Shown here: in pieces, positions 7,178 to 15,834 of the stretch | How the letters are laid out: every line of letters begins with the position of its first letter | Numbering within the stretch: the first letter of the stretch is position 1 | Assembly (NCBI GenBank): GCA_964370115.1 | Contig: CAYJIA010000010.1 | Span: 1-54,380, forward strand | DNA: 54,380 nucleotides | Direction: 5' to 3' | Origin: SIG603 sp964370115 | GTDB taxonomy: Bacteria > Bacillota > Clostridia > Oscillospirales > Acutalibacteraceae | The notes under the pieces: generated by a model | The model's input: the letters and a program-made list of their open reading frames with translations, nothing else | Told to the model about the DNA's origin: nothing | Databases searched by the model: none | Program-made: the position numbers and the translations under genes

Positions 7178-8413
7178 TTAATTTGTATCTATTAGATTAT
7201 TGTATTCGGTTTGCATAGACTCATAAATTTCAATTACTTGTCGGGAGTTTTTCTCTACAACTTTTGAAATTTCCTCTGTGTTTTGAGCGATGATATCCAC
7301 AATCTGTATATCGATTAAATTGTCTTTTGCCATGGCATAAAGGATTTCTATGCTCTTGTCCCAAGAATAGGACTCTTTGTAGGTTCTCTTTCCAATTAAA
7401 GCACTAGTTATATCTGCAACCACCACTATTTTTTGACTTAGAGTTAAATCCTTTTCAGCTATACTATAAGGATATCCACTTCCGTCTAATTTTTCATGAT
7501 GTCCAGTGGCAATTTTAATAATATCTTCTTCAAAAATATCTCCTAAAATTGTCTCTGTAAAATTTACATGTCTTTTCATTTCGTTCATTTGTTCACCAGT
7601 ATATCTACCATTAAACTCTAGCACTTCTTTGTTTATCGCAATTTTTCCTATGTCATGAACCAAAGAACCATAATAAAGATTTTGTTTTTCAAAATCCGAC
7701 ATATTAAGTTTTTCTGAAAGGAACATACAAATAGCCGTTGTGTTTATAGAATGCATCATTGTGACATTACTCTTAAACTCTATGGTTTGAATAATCATTT
7801 TAAGATACTCTTTTGCCTCATTTTCTGTTATATGCAAAAAATCTATCTCTTCATAAAACCAAGAGCTTACATTGTCCTGCCAGTTTTCATCAAAACTACC
7901 TATAGCTGTTTCAAGAGCTACAATATATTTTTCATCGAAATGATTTACTCGTCTAAGCTTTTGCGCAAGCTTGTCTATTGTTGTTCCCGTTGCAATTGCA
8001 ATGTCTACCCTATCTGCGGTATAAATAATTTGTGCATATTTTGCGGTAATAGGGTCAACATTTTTTAGTTCTTTATAATCTGTGTGGTGATATAACAAAA
8101 CTTCTGAAAAATCTGAAAGTGGCGAAAGATATTTTAAAAATAAATATCCATAAACAGAGTGAGCTTCTACATTTTCTGTTTCAAACTCTACCATATTATC
8201 AATTTCTTCTGTCTTATACGCACCTACATCGTGAAAAAGCGATAGTAAAAACAAGTTTTTTCTATCAATATTACTTTTATCTGTAAGTTCATCGAGTAAT
8301 TTATCTGCAATATACGCAACCCTTAGCCCATGGTCAACAAGCCGCGAGTCATAGTATTGTAAAGATTTTGCGCATAAAGAAATTATCTGTTTTGGATTTA
8401 CTTTATATGGCAT
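7178..8413 (-). CDS. Tandem HD / HD-GYP domain phosphohydrolase
   Basis: The 411-residue soluble protein has two HD-type halves. The N-terminal half carries His28, HD at 61-62 and later histidines (LLYHHTDY). The C-terminal half carries HDIGK, a conserved RHV histidine, GHHEKLDGSGYP and the VVADITSALIGKRTYKE segment, matching the HD-GYP family. HD-GYP enzymes hydrolyse cyclic di-GMP or related cyclic dinucleotides with a di- or tri-metal centre, and the metal ligands in the second half look intact. There is no receiver or sensor domain, so input may come through the first HD half. It is the last gene of a long co-directional run, 28 bases after the phosphatase gene. Confidence 0.8.
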   Translation of the reverse strand: MPYKVNPKQIISLCAKSLQYYDSRLVDHGLRVAYIADKLLDELTDKSNIDRKNLFLLSLFHDVGAYKTEEIDNMVEFETENVEAHSVYGYLFLKYLSPLSDFSEVLLYHHTDYKELKNVDPITAKYAQIIYTADRVDIAIATGTTIDKLAQKLRRVNHFDEKYIVALETAIGSFDENWQDNVSSWFYEEIDFLHITENEAKEYLKMIIQTIEFKSNVTMMHSINTTAICMFLSEKLNMSDFEKQNLYYGSLVHDIGKIAINKEVLEFNGRYTGEQMNEMKRHVNFTETILGDIFEEDIIKIATGHHEKLDGSGYPYSIAEKDLTLSQKIVVVADITSALIGKRTYKESYSWDKSIEILYAMAKDNLIDIQIVDIIAQNTEEISKVVEKNSRQVIEIYESMQTEYNNLIDTN

Positions 8414-8441
8414 AAATATTTAACTCCTAAAATTCACAAAT

Positions 8442-9137
8442 TTATTCGTTACTTTCGTATAGCGCGTTTGCTGCAGCTTCACGAGCAATATCAATAATAC
8501 TGTAATCTCTGGCCTCGTTCTCATCTTTTGCTGGGATTTGGCTGTACACTTCAAATAGATTTGAACGCGACCACATTCCTGGGTCTATTCTTATAGAATA
8601 CCCATGTCCGCTTTCGCATATCCAGTCGGTCATCTTTGCCTGTGGCAATCCATAGGCTGCAAGTATGGTCATTATTACGCCTCCGTGAGTAACAAGGGCT
8701 ACGTCAGTTTCACCCGAGAACATCATGTTAGTCACCAAGGTTTCAAAACCCTTGCACACCCTATGCATAAACACAGAAAAACTTTCGCCGTTTGGAGGCG
8801 ACACCGCTTGTCCAGAATTAATCCATTCTATAAATCTTGGATCGTTTTCCAAGTCTTTAGCAGTTTTATCTTCCCAGTCGCCAAAATCACATTCTGCCAT
8901 TTCAAAAATAACAGTTGGATCTGCCTGTGGATATAAAATTTTCAGGCTGTCTACACATCTTGTAGAGGGGCTCGCATAAAAATAATTCGCATATGGAAAA
9001 TCACTAGCTACTTTTAAATCTATAAGCTCCCTCATCCCCTCATCGCTTAGAGGAGATTCGGTACGCCCTATATATTTTCCAAGTAAATTGCCCTCGCAAG
9101 TGCCATGTCTTATAAGATGAATTTTATATGTCTTCAT
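8442..9137 (-). CDS. Histidine phosphatase (phosphoglycerate-mutase-like) family protein
   Basis: The 231-residue protein has the RHG catalytic motif at Arg10-His11-Gly12, followed by GxxEGN-like sequence and a GRTESPLSDEG segment. The second catalytic histidine is in VTHGGV. This fold hydrolyses phosphate esters through a phosphohistidine. Members include cobalamin and sugar phosphate phosphatases, and the substrate cannot be chosen from sequence. There are no membrane segments. It starts 12 bases after leuS with an AAGGA site, so it is probably transcribed with it. Confidence 0.8.
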   Translation of the reverse strand: MKTYKIHLIRHGTCEGNLLGKYIGRTESPLSDEGMRELIDLKVASDFPYANYFYASPSTRCVDSLKILYPQADPTVIFEMAECDFGDWEDKTAKDLENDPRFIEWINSGQAVSPPNGESFSVFMHRVCKGFETLVTNMMFSGETDVALVTHGGVIMTILAAYGLPQAKMTDWICESGHGYSIRIDPGMWSRSNLFEVYSQIPAKDENEARDYSIIDIAREAAANALYESNE

Positions 9138-9149
9138 AAGTTTATTTCC

Positions 9150-11564
9150 TTATTTCACAACGATATTTACAAGTTTTCCCGGGACATAAATTTCTTTAAC
9201 TATATTTTTACCCTCAATTTCGCTCGACACTTTGTCTAAAATTTTGCTTAAAGCAATTACGCTGTCCTTATCGGCATCGGCTGAAATTTCAAGTTTTGCA
9301 CGAAGTTTGCCATTTATTTGCACAACAATTTCTATTGTAGATTCTTGGCATTTAGCTTCGTCATATTGTGGCCAAGCTTGCTCTACTACTGCTTTAGTGC
9401 CAAGCTTATGAATATCCCAAACCTCTTCTGCAACATGAGGAGCAAATGGGCTTAGTAAAATTGTAAATACTCTAAGCTCTTCTCTAGTTATAGAGCCTTT
9501 TTTAACTATATCATTTATAAGTGACATCAAACTTGCAATCGCCGTATTGAATTTTAGGTGTTCGCAGTCAAATGAAACTTTTTTAATTGTTTTGTGGAAA
9601 GCGGTTTCAAGCTCTTTTGACATTTTTTCTTCATTTGTCAAAATATCGCCAAGTGCCCAGTAACGCTCTACAAATCTTCTACAACCTTTTATGCCCTCGG
9701 CACTCCAAGGCGCTGCTTTTTCAAAGTCACCAATAAACATTTCATAAAGTCTAAATGTATCGGCACCGTATTCGTTAACTATCTCATCAGGGTTTACGAC
9801 ATTGCCTTTAGATTTACTCATTTTTATGCCGCCTTCGCCTAAAATCATACCGTGGCTGGTACGTTTTTGGTACGGCTCTTTTGTAGGCACAACACCTATA
9901 TCGTATAAGAATTTATGCCAGAAACGGCTATAAAGAAGATGAAGTGTTGTGTGCTCCATACCGCCGTTATACCAGTCAATTGGCGACCAGTACTCTAGGG
10001 CTTCTTTAGATGCTAAAGCCTCTGTGTTGTGTGGGTCCATATATCTTAGGAAATACCAAGAAGAACCAGCCCATTGTGGCATGGTGTCAGTTTCTCTTTT
10101 TGCAGGCTTTCCACATTTTGGACAAGTAGTATTTACCCACTGTGTAACATTAGCAAGTGGTGACTCGCCTGTTTCTGTAGGTTCATAAGAGTCAACCATA
10201 GGTAAAACAAGAGGCAGCTCTTTTTCGTCAAGTGGCACAAATCCACAGCAGTCGCAGTTTACAATTGGAATAGGCTCTCCCCAGTATCTTTGTCTAGCGA
10301 AAACCCAGTCACGAAGCTTAAAGTTAACTTTAGCCTCGCCTATACCCTCTTTTTGCACATGCTCTTTAATTTTAATTTTAGCCTCTTCAACAGATAATCC
10401 GTTTAATATGTCTGAGTTTACCATAACACCTGTATTACAGTCTGTAAACGCCTCGTTTTGCACGTCTCCGCCTTTTACTACTTCTATTATAGGCAGGTCG
10501 AATTTCTTTGCAAATTCCCAGTCCCTTGTGTCATGTGCAGGAACAGCCATAATAGCACCCGTTCCATAAGATACAAGAACATAGTCTGAAATAAAAATAG
10601 GTATTTCTTTTCCTGTAAGTGGATTTATCGCGCTTACACCGTCAAGTTTCACACCTGTTTTCTCTTTTACGACTTCTGTTCGCTCAAAGTCAGATTTTTT
10701 AGATGCCATTTCCTGATAAGCTTTAATTTCATCTATATTTTTAAGCTCATTTTTCCATTTTGCAAGATATGAATGCTCAGGAGACACAACCATGTAAGTT
10801 GCGCCATAAACCGTGTCTGGTCTTGTTGTATATACTTTTAGGATGTCGCCCGCAGTTGTTTTAAAGTCAAGCTCTGCGCCCTCGGAGCGTCCAATCCAGT
10901 TTTTTTGTTGAGCCTTAACTCTCTCTGGATAATCAACTTCGTCTAAGTCATCGATTAATCTTTGTGCATACTCGGTGATCTTAAGCATCCACTGTGATTT
11001 TTCTTTTCTAACTACTTCGCTAGAGCAACGCTCGCAAAGACCGTTTACCACCTCTTCATTAGCCAAAACGCATTTACATGAAGTACACCAGTTAACAGTC
11101 ATTTCGTGTTTATAGGCAAGACCTTTTTTGAAAAGTTGTAAGAAAATCCACTGTGTCCATTTGTAATATTCAGGGTCAGTTGTGTTTATTTCACGCTCCC
11201 AATCAAAAGACATACCTAGAGACTGAATTTGCTTTTTAAACCTTGCAACATTTTTCTTTGTAACCTCTGCAGGGTGAATTTTATGTTTTATCGCATAGTT
11301 CTCTGTTGGAAGTCCAAACGCGTCCCATCCCAGTGGGTATAAAACATTATAGCCCTCAAGTCTTCTTTTTCTTGCGACTACGTCTAAAGCTGTGTATGGT
11401 CTTGGGTGTCCTACGTGAAGTCCGTCACCTGATGGGTATGGGAACTCGATAAGCGCATAAAATTTTGGTTTGTCTCCACCATTTTCGGCACGAAACACTT
11501 TTAAGTCTTCCCATTTTTGTTGCCATTTTGGCTCAACGGGTTTGTGATTGTACTTTGTTTTCAT
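9150..11564 (-). CDS. leuS: Leucyl-tRNA synthetase
   Basis: The 804-residue class I synthetase charges tRNA-Leu. The HIGH-type motif reads HVGH (in PSGDGLHVGHPR, near residue 50) and the KMSKS loop is intact (KMSKSKGNVVNPDE). The inserted CP1 editing domain has TTRPDTVYGATY and YGTGAIMAVPAHD, including the Asp that is used in proofreading. A Cys4 zinc finger (CTSC...CERC) follows the first half, and a second one (CDCC...CPKC) lies nearer the middle. Length and order are typical of bacterial LeuRS. No T-box leader is present, because it starts 22 bases after rsfS inside the operon; regulation by uncharged tRNA would have to act further upstream. Confidence 0.97.
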   Translation of the reverse strand: MKTKYNHKPVEPKWQQKWEDLKVFRAENGGDKPKFYALIEFPYPSGDGLHVGHPRPYTALDVVARKRRLEGYNVLYPLGWDAFGLPTENYAIKHKIHPAEVTKKNVARFKKQIQSLGMSFDWEREINTTDPEYYKWTQWIFLQLFKKGLAYKHEMTVNWCTSCKCVLANEEVVNGLCERCSSEVVRKEKSQWMLKITEYAQRLIDDLDEVDYPERVKAQQKNWIGRSEGAELDFKTTAGDILKVYTTRPDTVYGATYMVVSPEHSYLAKWKNELKNIDEIKAYQEMASKKSDFERTEVVKEKTGVKLDGVSAINPLTGKEIPIFISDYVLVSYGTGAIMAVPAHDTRDWEFAKKFDLPIIEVVKGGDVQNEAFTDCNTGVMVNSDILNGLSVEEAKIKIKEHVQKEGIGEAKVNFKLRDWVFARQRYWGEPIPIVNCDCCGFVPLDEKELPLVLPMVDSYEPTETGESPLANVTQWVNTTCPKCGKPAKRETDTMPQWAGSSWYFLRYMDPHNTEALASKEALEYWSPIDWYNGGMEHTTLHLLYSRFWHKFLYDIGVVPTKEPYQKRTSHGMILGEGGIKMSKSKGNVVNPDEIVNEYGADTFRLYEMFIGDFEKAAPWSAEGIKGCRRFVERYWALGDILTNEEKMSKELETAFHKTIKKVSFDCEHLKFNTAIASLMSLINDIVKKGSITREELRVFTILLSPFAPHVAEEVWDIHKLGTKAVVEQAWPQYDEAKCQESTIEIVVQINGKLRAKLEISADADKDSVIALSKILDKVSSEIEGKNIVKEIYVPGKLVNIVVK

Positions 11565-11586
11565 TAAAAATCTTACTCCTTATATA

Positions 11587-11943
11587 TTAAATCTCTTCTT
11601 TAAAGTCAACAGTAATTTCCTTGGCGTCTCCCCAAAGTCTGTCAAGGTCGTAAAAATCTCTCGCTTCATCTGTGAAAACATGAATTACCACAGTGTGATA
11701 GTCAAGCAAAATCCAGCCTTGAGAGCGATAACCCTCTACTCTTGCAGGCATAATTCCTTTTTCTTTAAGTTTCATCTCAACGCTGTCTGAAAGCGCCTTT
11801 ACCTGTGTGCTGCTTGAACCTGTTGCAATTACAAAGTAATCCCCCAGAGTCGAAATTTCTTCTATATCAAGAACCTTTATTTGTTTTCCCAGTTTATCAT
11901 CAAGTGCGTAAGCTGCGATTTTTGCAATTTGTAATGCTTCCAT
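11587..11943 (-). CDS. rsfS: Ribosomal silencing factor RsfS
   Basis: The 118-residue protein is collinear with RsfS (DUF143/Iojap family): LDIEEISTLGDYFVIATGSSSTQV, EGYRSQGWILLDYHTVVIHVF, and the terminal RDFYDLDRLWGD. The factor binds ribosomal protein uL14 on the 50S subunit and blocks joining with the 30S subunit during starvation. The position between yqeK and leuS is the standard clostridial order. An AAGGAG site precedes the ATG. Confidence 0.95.
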   Translation of the reverse strand: MEALQIAKIAAYALDDKLGKQIKVLDIEEISTLGDYFVIATGSSSTQVKALSDSVEMKLKEKGIMPARVEGYRSQGWILLDYHTVVIHVFTDEARDFYDLDRLWGDAKEITVDFKEEI

Positions 11944-11955
11944 TGTTATTCTCCT

Positions 11956-12525
11956 TTAATTTTCTATACTTTTTAATGCTTCATTATAGGCATCTACACT
12001 GCCAATAATTATCGGTTTATTTTCGACTAAAAGCTCGGTAATGCTAAAAGATAAGCCCTCTACCATCGCTAAATTCAAGTCTTTGTCGGCTAGTTTTCTC
12101 ATTAGGTCAACTCCGTCATAGTCACGGTCTTCTGATATGTAATCGGCAATAAATATTACTTTTTCAAGTAGGGACATGTATTTTCTGCCAGAAGTATGGT
12201 GTCTTATAGCGTTAAAAATGTCCTCATCGTGGATTTCAAGCTTGTCCCAAACATATACAGCGCCTGCAATTTGATGCCACAACATTTTTGACGAAATTTC
12301 AATATCACTAAGTATTATACCAAAATCCTCAATCAATTTCAACTGTTCTTCGGACGTTGCCTCTTTCATTATGTCGTGCAAAAGTCCTGCAAGTTTAGCT
12401 TTCTTTTCATCTGCGCCATGCCTCTTCGCAAGATACACAGCAGTTTTTGAAACATTTACAGAGTGCTTATATCTTTTGTCGCTGAGTTTTCCCTTTAAAA
12501 TTTTCTTATAATCACTAATAGTCAT
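11956..12525 (-). CDS. yqeK: YqeK-type HD-domain Ap4A hydrolase
   Basis: The 189-residue HD protein has His21 in KHSVNV, HD at 50-51 (LLHDIMKE), MLWHQIAGA, IRHHTSG and a final Asp-rich segment (ADYISEDRDYDGV). These match the YqeK family, which hydrolyses diadenosine tetraphosphate symmetrically to ADP in Firmicutes. It follows nadD by 10 bases and precedes rsfS by 12, the usual arrangement. Confidence 0.92.
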   Translation of the reverse strand: MTISDYKKILKGKLSDKRYKHSVNVSKTAVYLAKRHGADEKKAKLAGLLHDIMKEATSEEQLKLIEDFGIILSDIEISSKMLWHQIAGAVYVWDKLEIHDEDIFNAIRHHTSGRKYMSLLEKVIFIADYISEDRDYDGVDLMRKLADKDLNLAMVEGLSFSITELLVENKPIIIGSVDAYNEALKSIEN

Positions 12526-12535
12526 GTGGCGCCCC

Positions 12536-13123
12536 TTAATAAATATTATTATCCCTTATATAGTCTACAACTTTTTTGTCGACTAAATTTAAATACTTCT
12601 CTTCTCTAATCTGCGTTGAAGATATCGGCAAATACTCTATGTCTAAAATTTCAATTTTTGCATAGTCGTATCTTGCTAAAAGCTCATTTTTATACTCTTT
12701 CATTTTACAAAGTCCGTCATAACTTCTAGGACTTACACAAATTGTGGCATTTTTAAAAATATAATCATGTTCAAACCAAGTTTCAAGTGTAAAGTACATA
12801 TCTTCGCCCACAATTAGAAAAATTTCAGCATTCAAATTTTCCTTTAAAATCTCTTTAATTGTATGTGATGTATAGCTTTTTCCCTCTCGCTTAAACTCTA
12901 AATCAGAAACTATAAAATTCCCGTTTAATTCGCTTATCGCCAGTTCACACATTTTAAATCTGTCTTTCTCGCTTGCTAGTTGTAACGCTTCTTTATGAGG
13001 TGGTTTTTTTGTTGGTATTACAAGTAGTTTATCTAAGTTTAAAGCCTTGTAAAACTCTGTCATTATATGTGTGTGCCCTAAGTGTATAGGGTTAAATGTA
13101 CCGCCACAAATTCCAATTTTCAT
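12536..13123 (-). CDS. nadD: Nicotinate-nucleotide adenylyltransferase
   Basis: The 195-residue nucleotidyltransferase has the GGTFNPIHLGH motif (7-17) that binds ATP, and the C-terminal ISSTQIR motif. It converts nicotinate mononucleotide to deamido-NAD in NAD synthesis. FIVGEDMYFTLETWFEHDYIF matches the dimer/nicotinate-site region of NadD. A GGAG site precedes the ATG. It lies between yhbY and yqeK, as in most Firmicutes. Confidence 0.95.
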   Translation of the reverse strand: MKIGICGGTFNPIHLGHTHIMTEFYKALNLDKLLVIPTKKPPHKEALQLASEKDRFKMCELAISELNGNFIVSDLEFKREGKSYTSHTIKEILKENLNAEIFLIVGEDMYFTLETWFEHDYIFKNATICVSPRSYDGLCKMKEYKNELLARYDYAKIEILDIEYLPISSTQIREEKYLNLVDKKVVDYIRDNNIY

Positions 13124-13138
13124 AGCATTTACTCCAAG

Positions 13139-13453
13139 TTAAAATCTTGATTTTTTCTCTTTTGGTAAAATTATTTTTGGTTCTTTTTCATTTTTTCTAT
13201 AAAGTACAAATTTTGAGCCTATGACTTGTACTACTTCACTGTCTGTTGCCTGTGCAATTTCGTTTGCTGCCTCTTTTGCAGAAATTGGGCAAGTCTCTAC
13301 TAAAACCTTGCCTTTTATTAGCTCTCGAGTAGTAAGCGCTCCATCGGCTTGAGTAATAATCTCTGGCGACATTCCGCCTTTTCCTACCATAAGTATGGTT
13401 TCAAGTGGGTTTGCAAGTGAACGTAAAAACGCTCTTTGTTTGCTGTTTAACAT
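13139..13453 (-). CDS. yhbY: YhbY/CRM-domain RNA-binding protein
   Basis: This 104-residue CRM-domain protein has the GKGG RNA-binding loop at 24-27 and the usual QRAFLRSLA beginning. The family associates with pre-50S ribosomal particles and aids their assembly. The C-terminus is short and basic. It starts 3 bases after rdgB and is followed by nadD. obgE, which often precedes yhbY in Firmicutes, is not present here. Confidence 0.92.
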   Translation of the reverse strand: MLNSKQRAFLRSLANPLETILMVGKGGMSPEIITQADGALTTRELIKGKVLVETCPISAKEAANEIAQATDSEVVQVIGSKFVLYRKNEKEPKIILPKEKKSRF

Positions 13454-13456
13454 AAT

Positions 13457-14032
13457 TTATATCTCTCTTTCTTTAAGGTAATTTTCTAGTTTTTCTTTAA
13501 ATAGTCTTAGCGCCTTACCTCTGTGGCTTACTTCGTCTTTTTCGTTTGCGCTCATTTGAGCAAAACTTTTTCCTTTATGTAAGAAAATAGGGTCATATCC
13601 AAATCCGCCGTCACCCATAAGTTCAAATGCAATTTCACCATCACAGGTTTCTTCGACTAAAACTTTGTCACCGTTTGGAAAGACACAGGCAATGGCACTG
13701 ACAAAATAGGCACCTCTATCTTCTTTTTTTATATTTTCAAGCTTTTTTAGTATCGTGGATTTCCTTTGTCCCTCGGGCGCATATCTTGCAGAATAAATTC
13801 CAGGTTCTCCGTTTAAGGCATTTACACAAAGACCTGAGTCGTCGGCAATAGCCGGCATACCAGTTTCTTTACATGCAAGTTCAGCCTTTAAAATAGCGTT
13901 TTCCATAAAGGTAGTTCCTGTCTCTTCCGCCTCGGTAAGTTCTGCCGTCGTGGCATTTATTCCAAGAGTTTTTAAAATCCTGTCAAACTCTTCGATTTTA
14001 TGTTTATTATGACTTGCTATTATATAGTTCAT
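13457..14032 (-). CDS. rdgB: XTP/dITP diphosphatase (RdgB/HAM1)
   Basis: The 191-residue enzyme shows SHNKHK (7-12), the catalytic ADDSGL segment near 66-71, GEPGIYSARYA, GGFGYDPIF and the SHRGKAL terminus. It removes non-canonical purine triphosphates (XTP, ITP, dITP) from the nucleotide pool. An AAGGAG site precedes the ATG. It lies 12 bases after the phosphoesterase gene. Confidence 0.95.
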   Translation of the reverse strand: MNYIIASHNKHKIEEFDRILKTLGINATTAELTEAEETGTTFMENAILKAELACKETGMPAIADDSGLCVNALNGEPGIYSARYAPEGQRKSTILKKLENIKKEDRGAYFVSAIACVFPNGDKVLVEETCDGEIAFELMGDGGFGYDPIFLHKGKSFAQMSANEKDEVSHRGKALRLFKEKLENYLKEREI

Positions 14033-14044
14033 GTTTATCTCTCC

Positions 14045-14890
14045 TTAAAGCTCAAGCTCTTTTGCCGACTCTTCCCAAAACTCTGTCGGTGCCATACCTA
14101 GTTCGTATACATGAGGTTTTGTTCTTTGTGTCACTCCCCAAGCGAGTTTCATGGGGTAGTTTTCGCCTGTTTTTAAAGATTTTACCACTGCTTTTGACCA
14201 GTGAGCACCCTTGTCATACAAACCGCTTTCGTGCATTTGATTTATGGTATCCTCTATATTATACTCCACTTGCTTAAAACTGTACAGCCATTTGTTTTTC
14301 TTACTCTCAAGCATTAAAAAACACGCCTTTGAAAAACCCTCACAATGTGTTCCTACCGCACCTGCATTTAAGATTGTAGTCTTCTTTCCTACAAACTCTC
14401 TTTGAAGATGCGTATGTCCACATATTAAGTATGGTGACGGACACGCCCTGTCCCATAAGTTTTTACGGTATTCTATGTCAAAAATTGCCTCTTGAGCCTT
14501 TCTTGGAGTACCGTGACAAAACATTATTTCAGGTGCCCCGTTAAACTGGACTATTTTTGAAATAGGTAAACCCTCAAAAAACTCAAAGTCTTTTTCCCTT
14601 AAATTTTCAAAATTATAAAGCAATGAACCGCCCTGAGAACCGTAGTTCCAACCAATAGGGTTCTTTTTATACTCTAGCATATAGTCTTCTCTGTTGCCTC
14701 TTATGAATTCACATTTTACTTTTTCACTAAGTTTATACAGATAGTCTAGTGTTTTTTGTGGGTAGGCGCAGTCCGTAGTATAGTCACCCAAAAATATATA
14801 CTGAGATGCTCCCTCTTGTTCTGCGATTTTCACACAGGCTTTAAGCGCTGGTAAATTATTGTGAATATCCGAAAATACCGCTATTTTCAT
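14045..14890 (-). CDS. Calcineurin-like metallophosphoesterase
   Basis: The 281-residue enzyme has the full metal-ligand set of the calcineurin-like family: Asp8 and His10 (FSDIHNN), GDYTTD, GNREDY, CHGTPR and GHTHLQREF with NAGAVG. It resembles the YfcE/YmdB-like phosphodiesterase group. The C-terminal 80 residues extend beyond the core. The substrate is unknown. The ATG overlaps the ftsY stop (ATGA), so the two are translationally coupled. Confidence 0.85.
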   Translation of the reverse strand: MKIAVFSDIHNNLPALKACVKIAEQEGASQYIFLGDYTTDCAYPQKTLDYLYKLSEKVKCEFIRGNREDYMLEYKKNPIGWNYGSQGGSLLYNFENLREKDFEFFEGLPISKIVQFNGAPEIMFCHGTPRKAQEAIFDIEYRKNLWDRACPSPYLICGHTHLQREFVGKKTTILNAGAVGTHCEGFSKACFLMLESKKNKWLYSFKQVEYNIEDTINQMHESGLYDKGAHWSKAVVKSLKTGENYPMKLAWGVTQRTKPHVYELGMAPTEFWEESAKELEL

Positions 14891-15807
14891 CTATCGTTCC
14901 TTTGAAATAATGCTTTTGCAAAGTCTTTTGCTTCAAACACTTGTAAGTCGTCTATTTTCTCGCCTACGCCGATGAATTTAATCGGCAGGCCTAGTTCTTC
15001 TCTTATTGTAAGCACCACTCCACCTTTTGCAGTTCCATCAAGTTTTGTAAGTATTATTCCCGTTACCTTTACAGCATTCATAAATTCTTTAGCTTGATTT
15101 ATGGCATTTTGGCCTGTTGCAGCATCCAAAACTAGCAATACTTCTTTTTCTGCCTCTTCACCAAGTACTTTTTGTGTAACTCTGTCAATTTTTGAAAGCT
15201 CCGCCATAAGTCCTGATTTATTGTGCAGTCTACCAGCTGTGTCACAGATTACTACATCTTTTCTATTTGCTTTTGCATAGCTAAGTCCATCAAACACGAC
15301 AGAACCCGGATCTGTTCCCATTTGTTGTTTTACAAGTGGTACGTCTACCCTGTTCGCCCAAATTTCTATTTGATCTATAGCCGCCGCTCTAAATGTATCG
15401 GCAGCTACTAAAACAACACTTTTTTTGTCGTTTTTAAGTAAATTTGCAAGTTTTCCAATACTTGTAGTTTTACCTACTCCATTTACACCTACTACAAGTA
15501 CTAAGTTAGTATCACGGCTTAAATCAAGACTTACATCGCAGTCAAGCATCTCTGCTACTATCTCTTCAAGTACGCCCATGATTTCATCTGGGTTTGTTAT
15601 TCCACGTTGTTTTACCGCTGCACGAACCTTGTCGCAAACGGTTTCCGCAGTTCTCATGGACACATCACCCATAATTAATAGCTCTTCAAGCTCTTCAAAC
15701 AACTCTTCATCTATCTTAGTAAATGAATTAAGCATTTGTGTGATTTGCCCGCTTATATTTTCTCTGGTTTTTTTAAGTCCCGCTTTAATCTTATCAAAAA
15801 ATCCCAT
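14887..15807 (-). CDS. ftsY: Signal recognition particle receptor FtsY
   Basis: The 306-residue SRP GTPase has a helical N domain (about 1-95), P-loop GVNGVGKT (107-114), DTFRAAA, DTAGRLHNKSGLMAEL, TKLDGTAKGG and the terminal GVGEKIDDLQVF. It docks ribosome-nascent chain-Ffh complexes on the membrane. The acidic A domain of enteric FtsY is absent, which is normal in Firmicutes. It follows smc by 27 bases, a conserved pairing. Confidence 0.96.
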   Translation of the reverse strand: MGFFDKIKAGLKKTRENISGQITQMLNSFTKIDEELFEELEELLIMGDVSMRTAETVCDKVRAAVKQRGITNPDEIMGVLEEIVAEMLDCDVSLDLSRDTNLVLVVGVNGVGKTTSIGKLANLLKNDKKSVVLVAADTFRAAAIDQIEIWANRVDVPLVKQQMGTDPGSVVFDGLSYAKANRKDVVICDTAGRLHNKSGLMAELSKIDRVTQKVLGEEAEKEVLLVLDAATGQNAINQAKEFMNAVKVTGIILTKLDGTAKGGVVLTIREELGLPIKFIGVGEKIDDLQVFEAKDFAKALFQRNDR

Positions 15808-15834
15808 ACATTTATCCTTTCAACTATTTAAAAC

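Noticed and set aside
9150..11943. A T-box riboswitch for leuS
   Set aside because: Only 22 bases separate rsfS and leuS and no stem or T-box sequence is present there.
14014..14277. Plus-strand frames of 60-140 codons opposite smc, ftsY, topA, rdgB and other genes
   Set aside because: All lie antisense to well-identified genes, show reversed codon patterns (Ser- and Leu-rich) and have no ribosome binding sites or recognisable domains.
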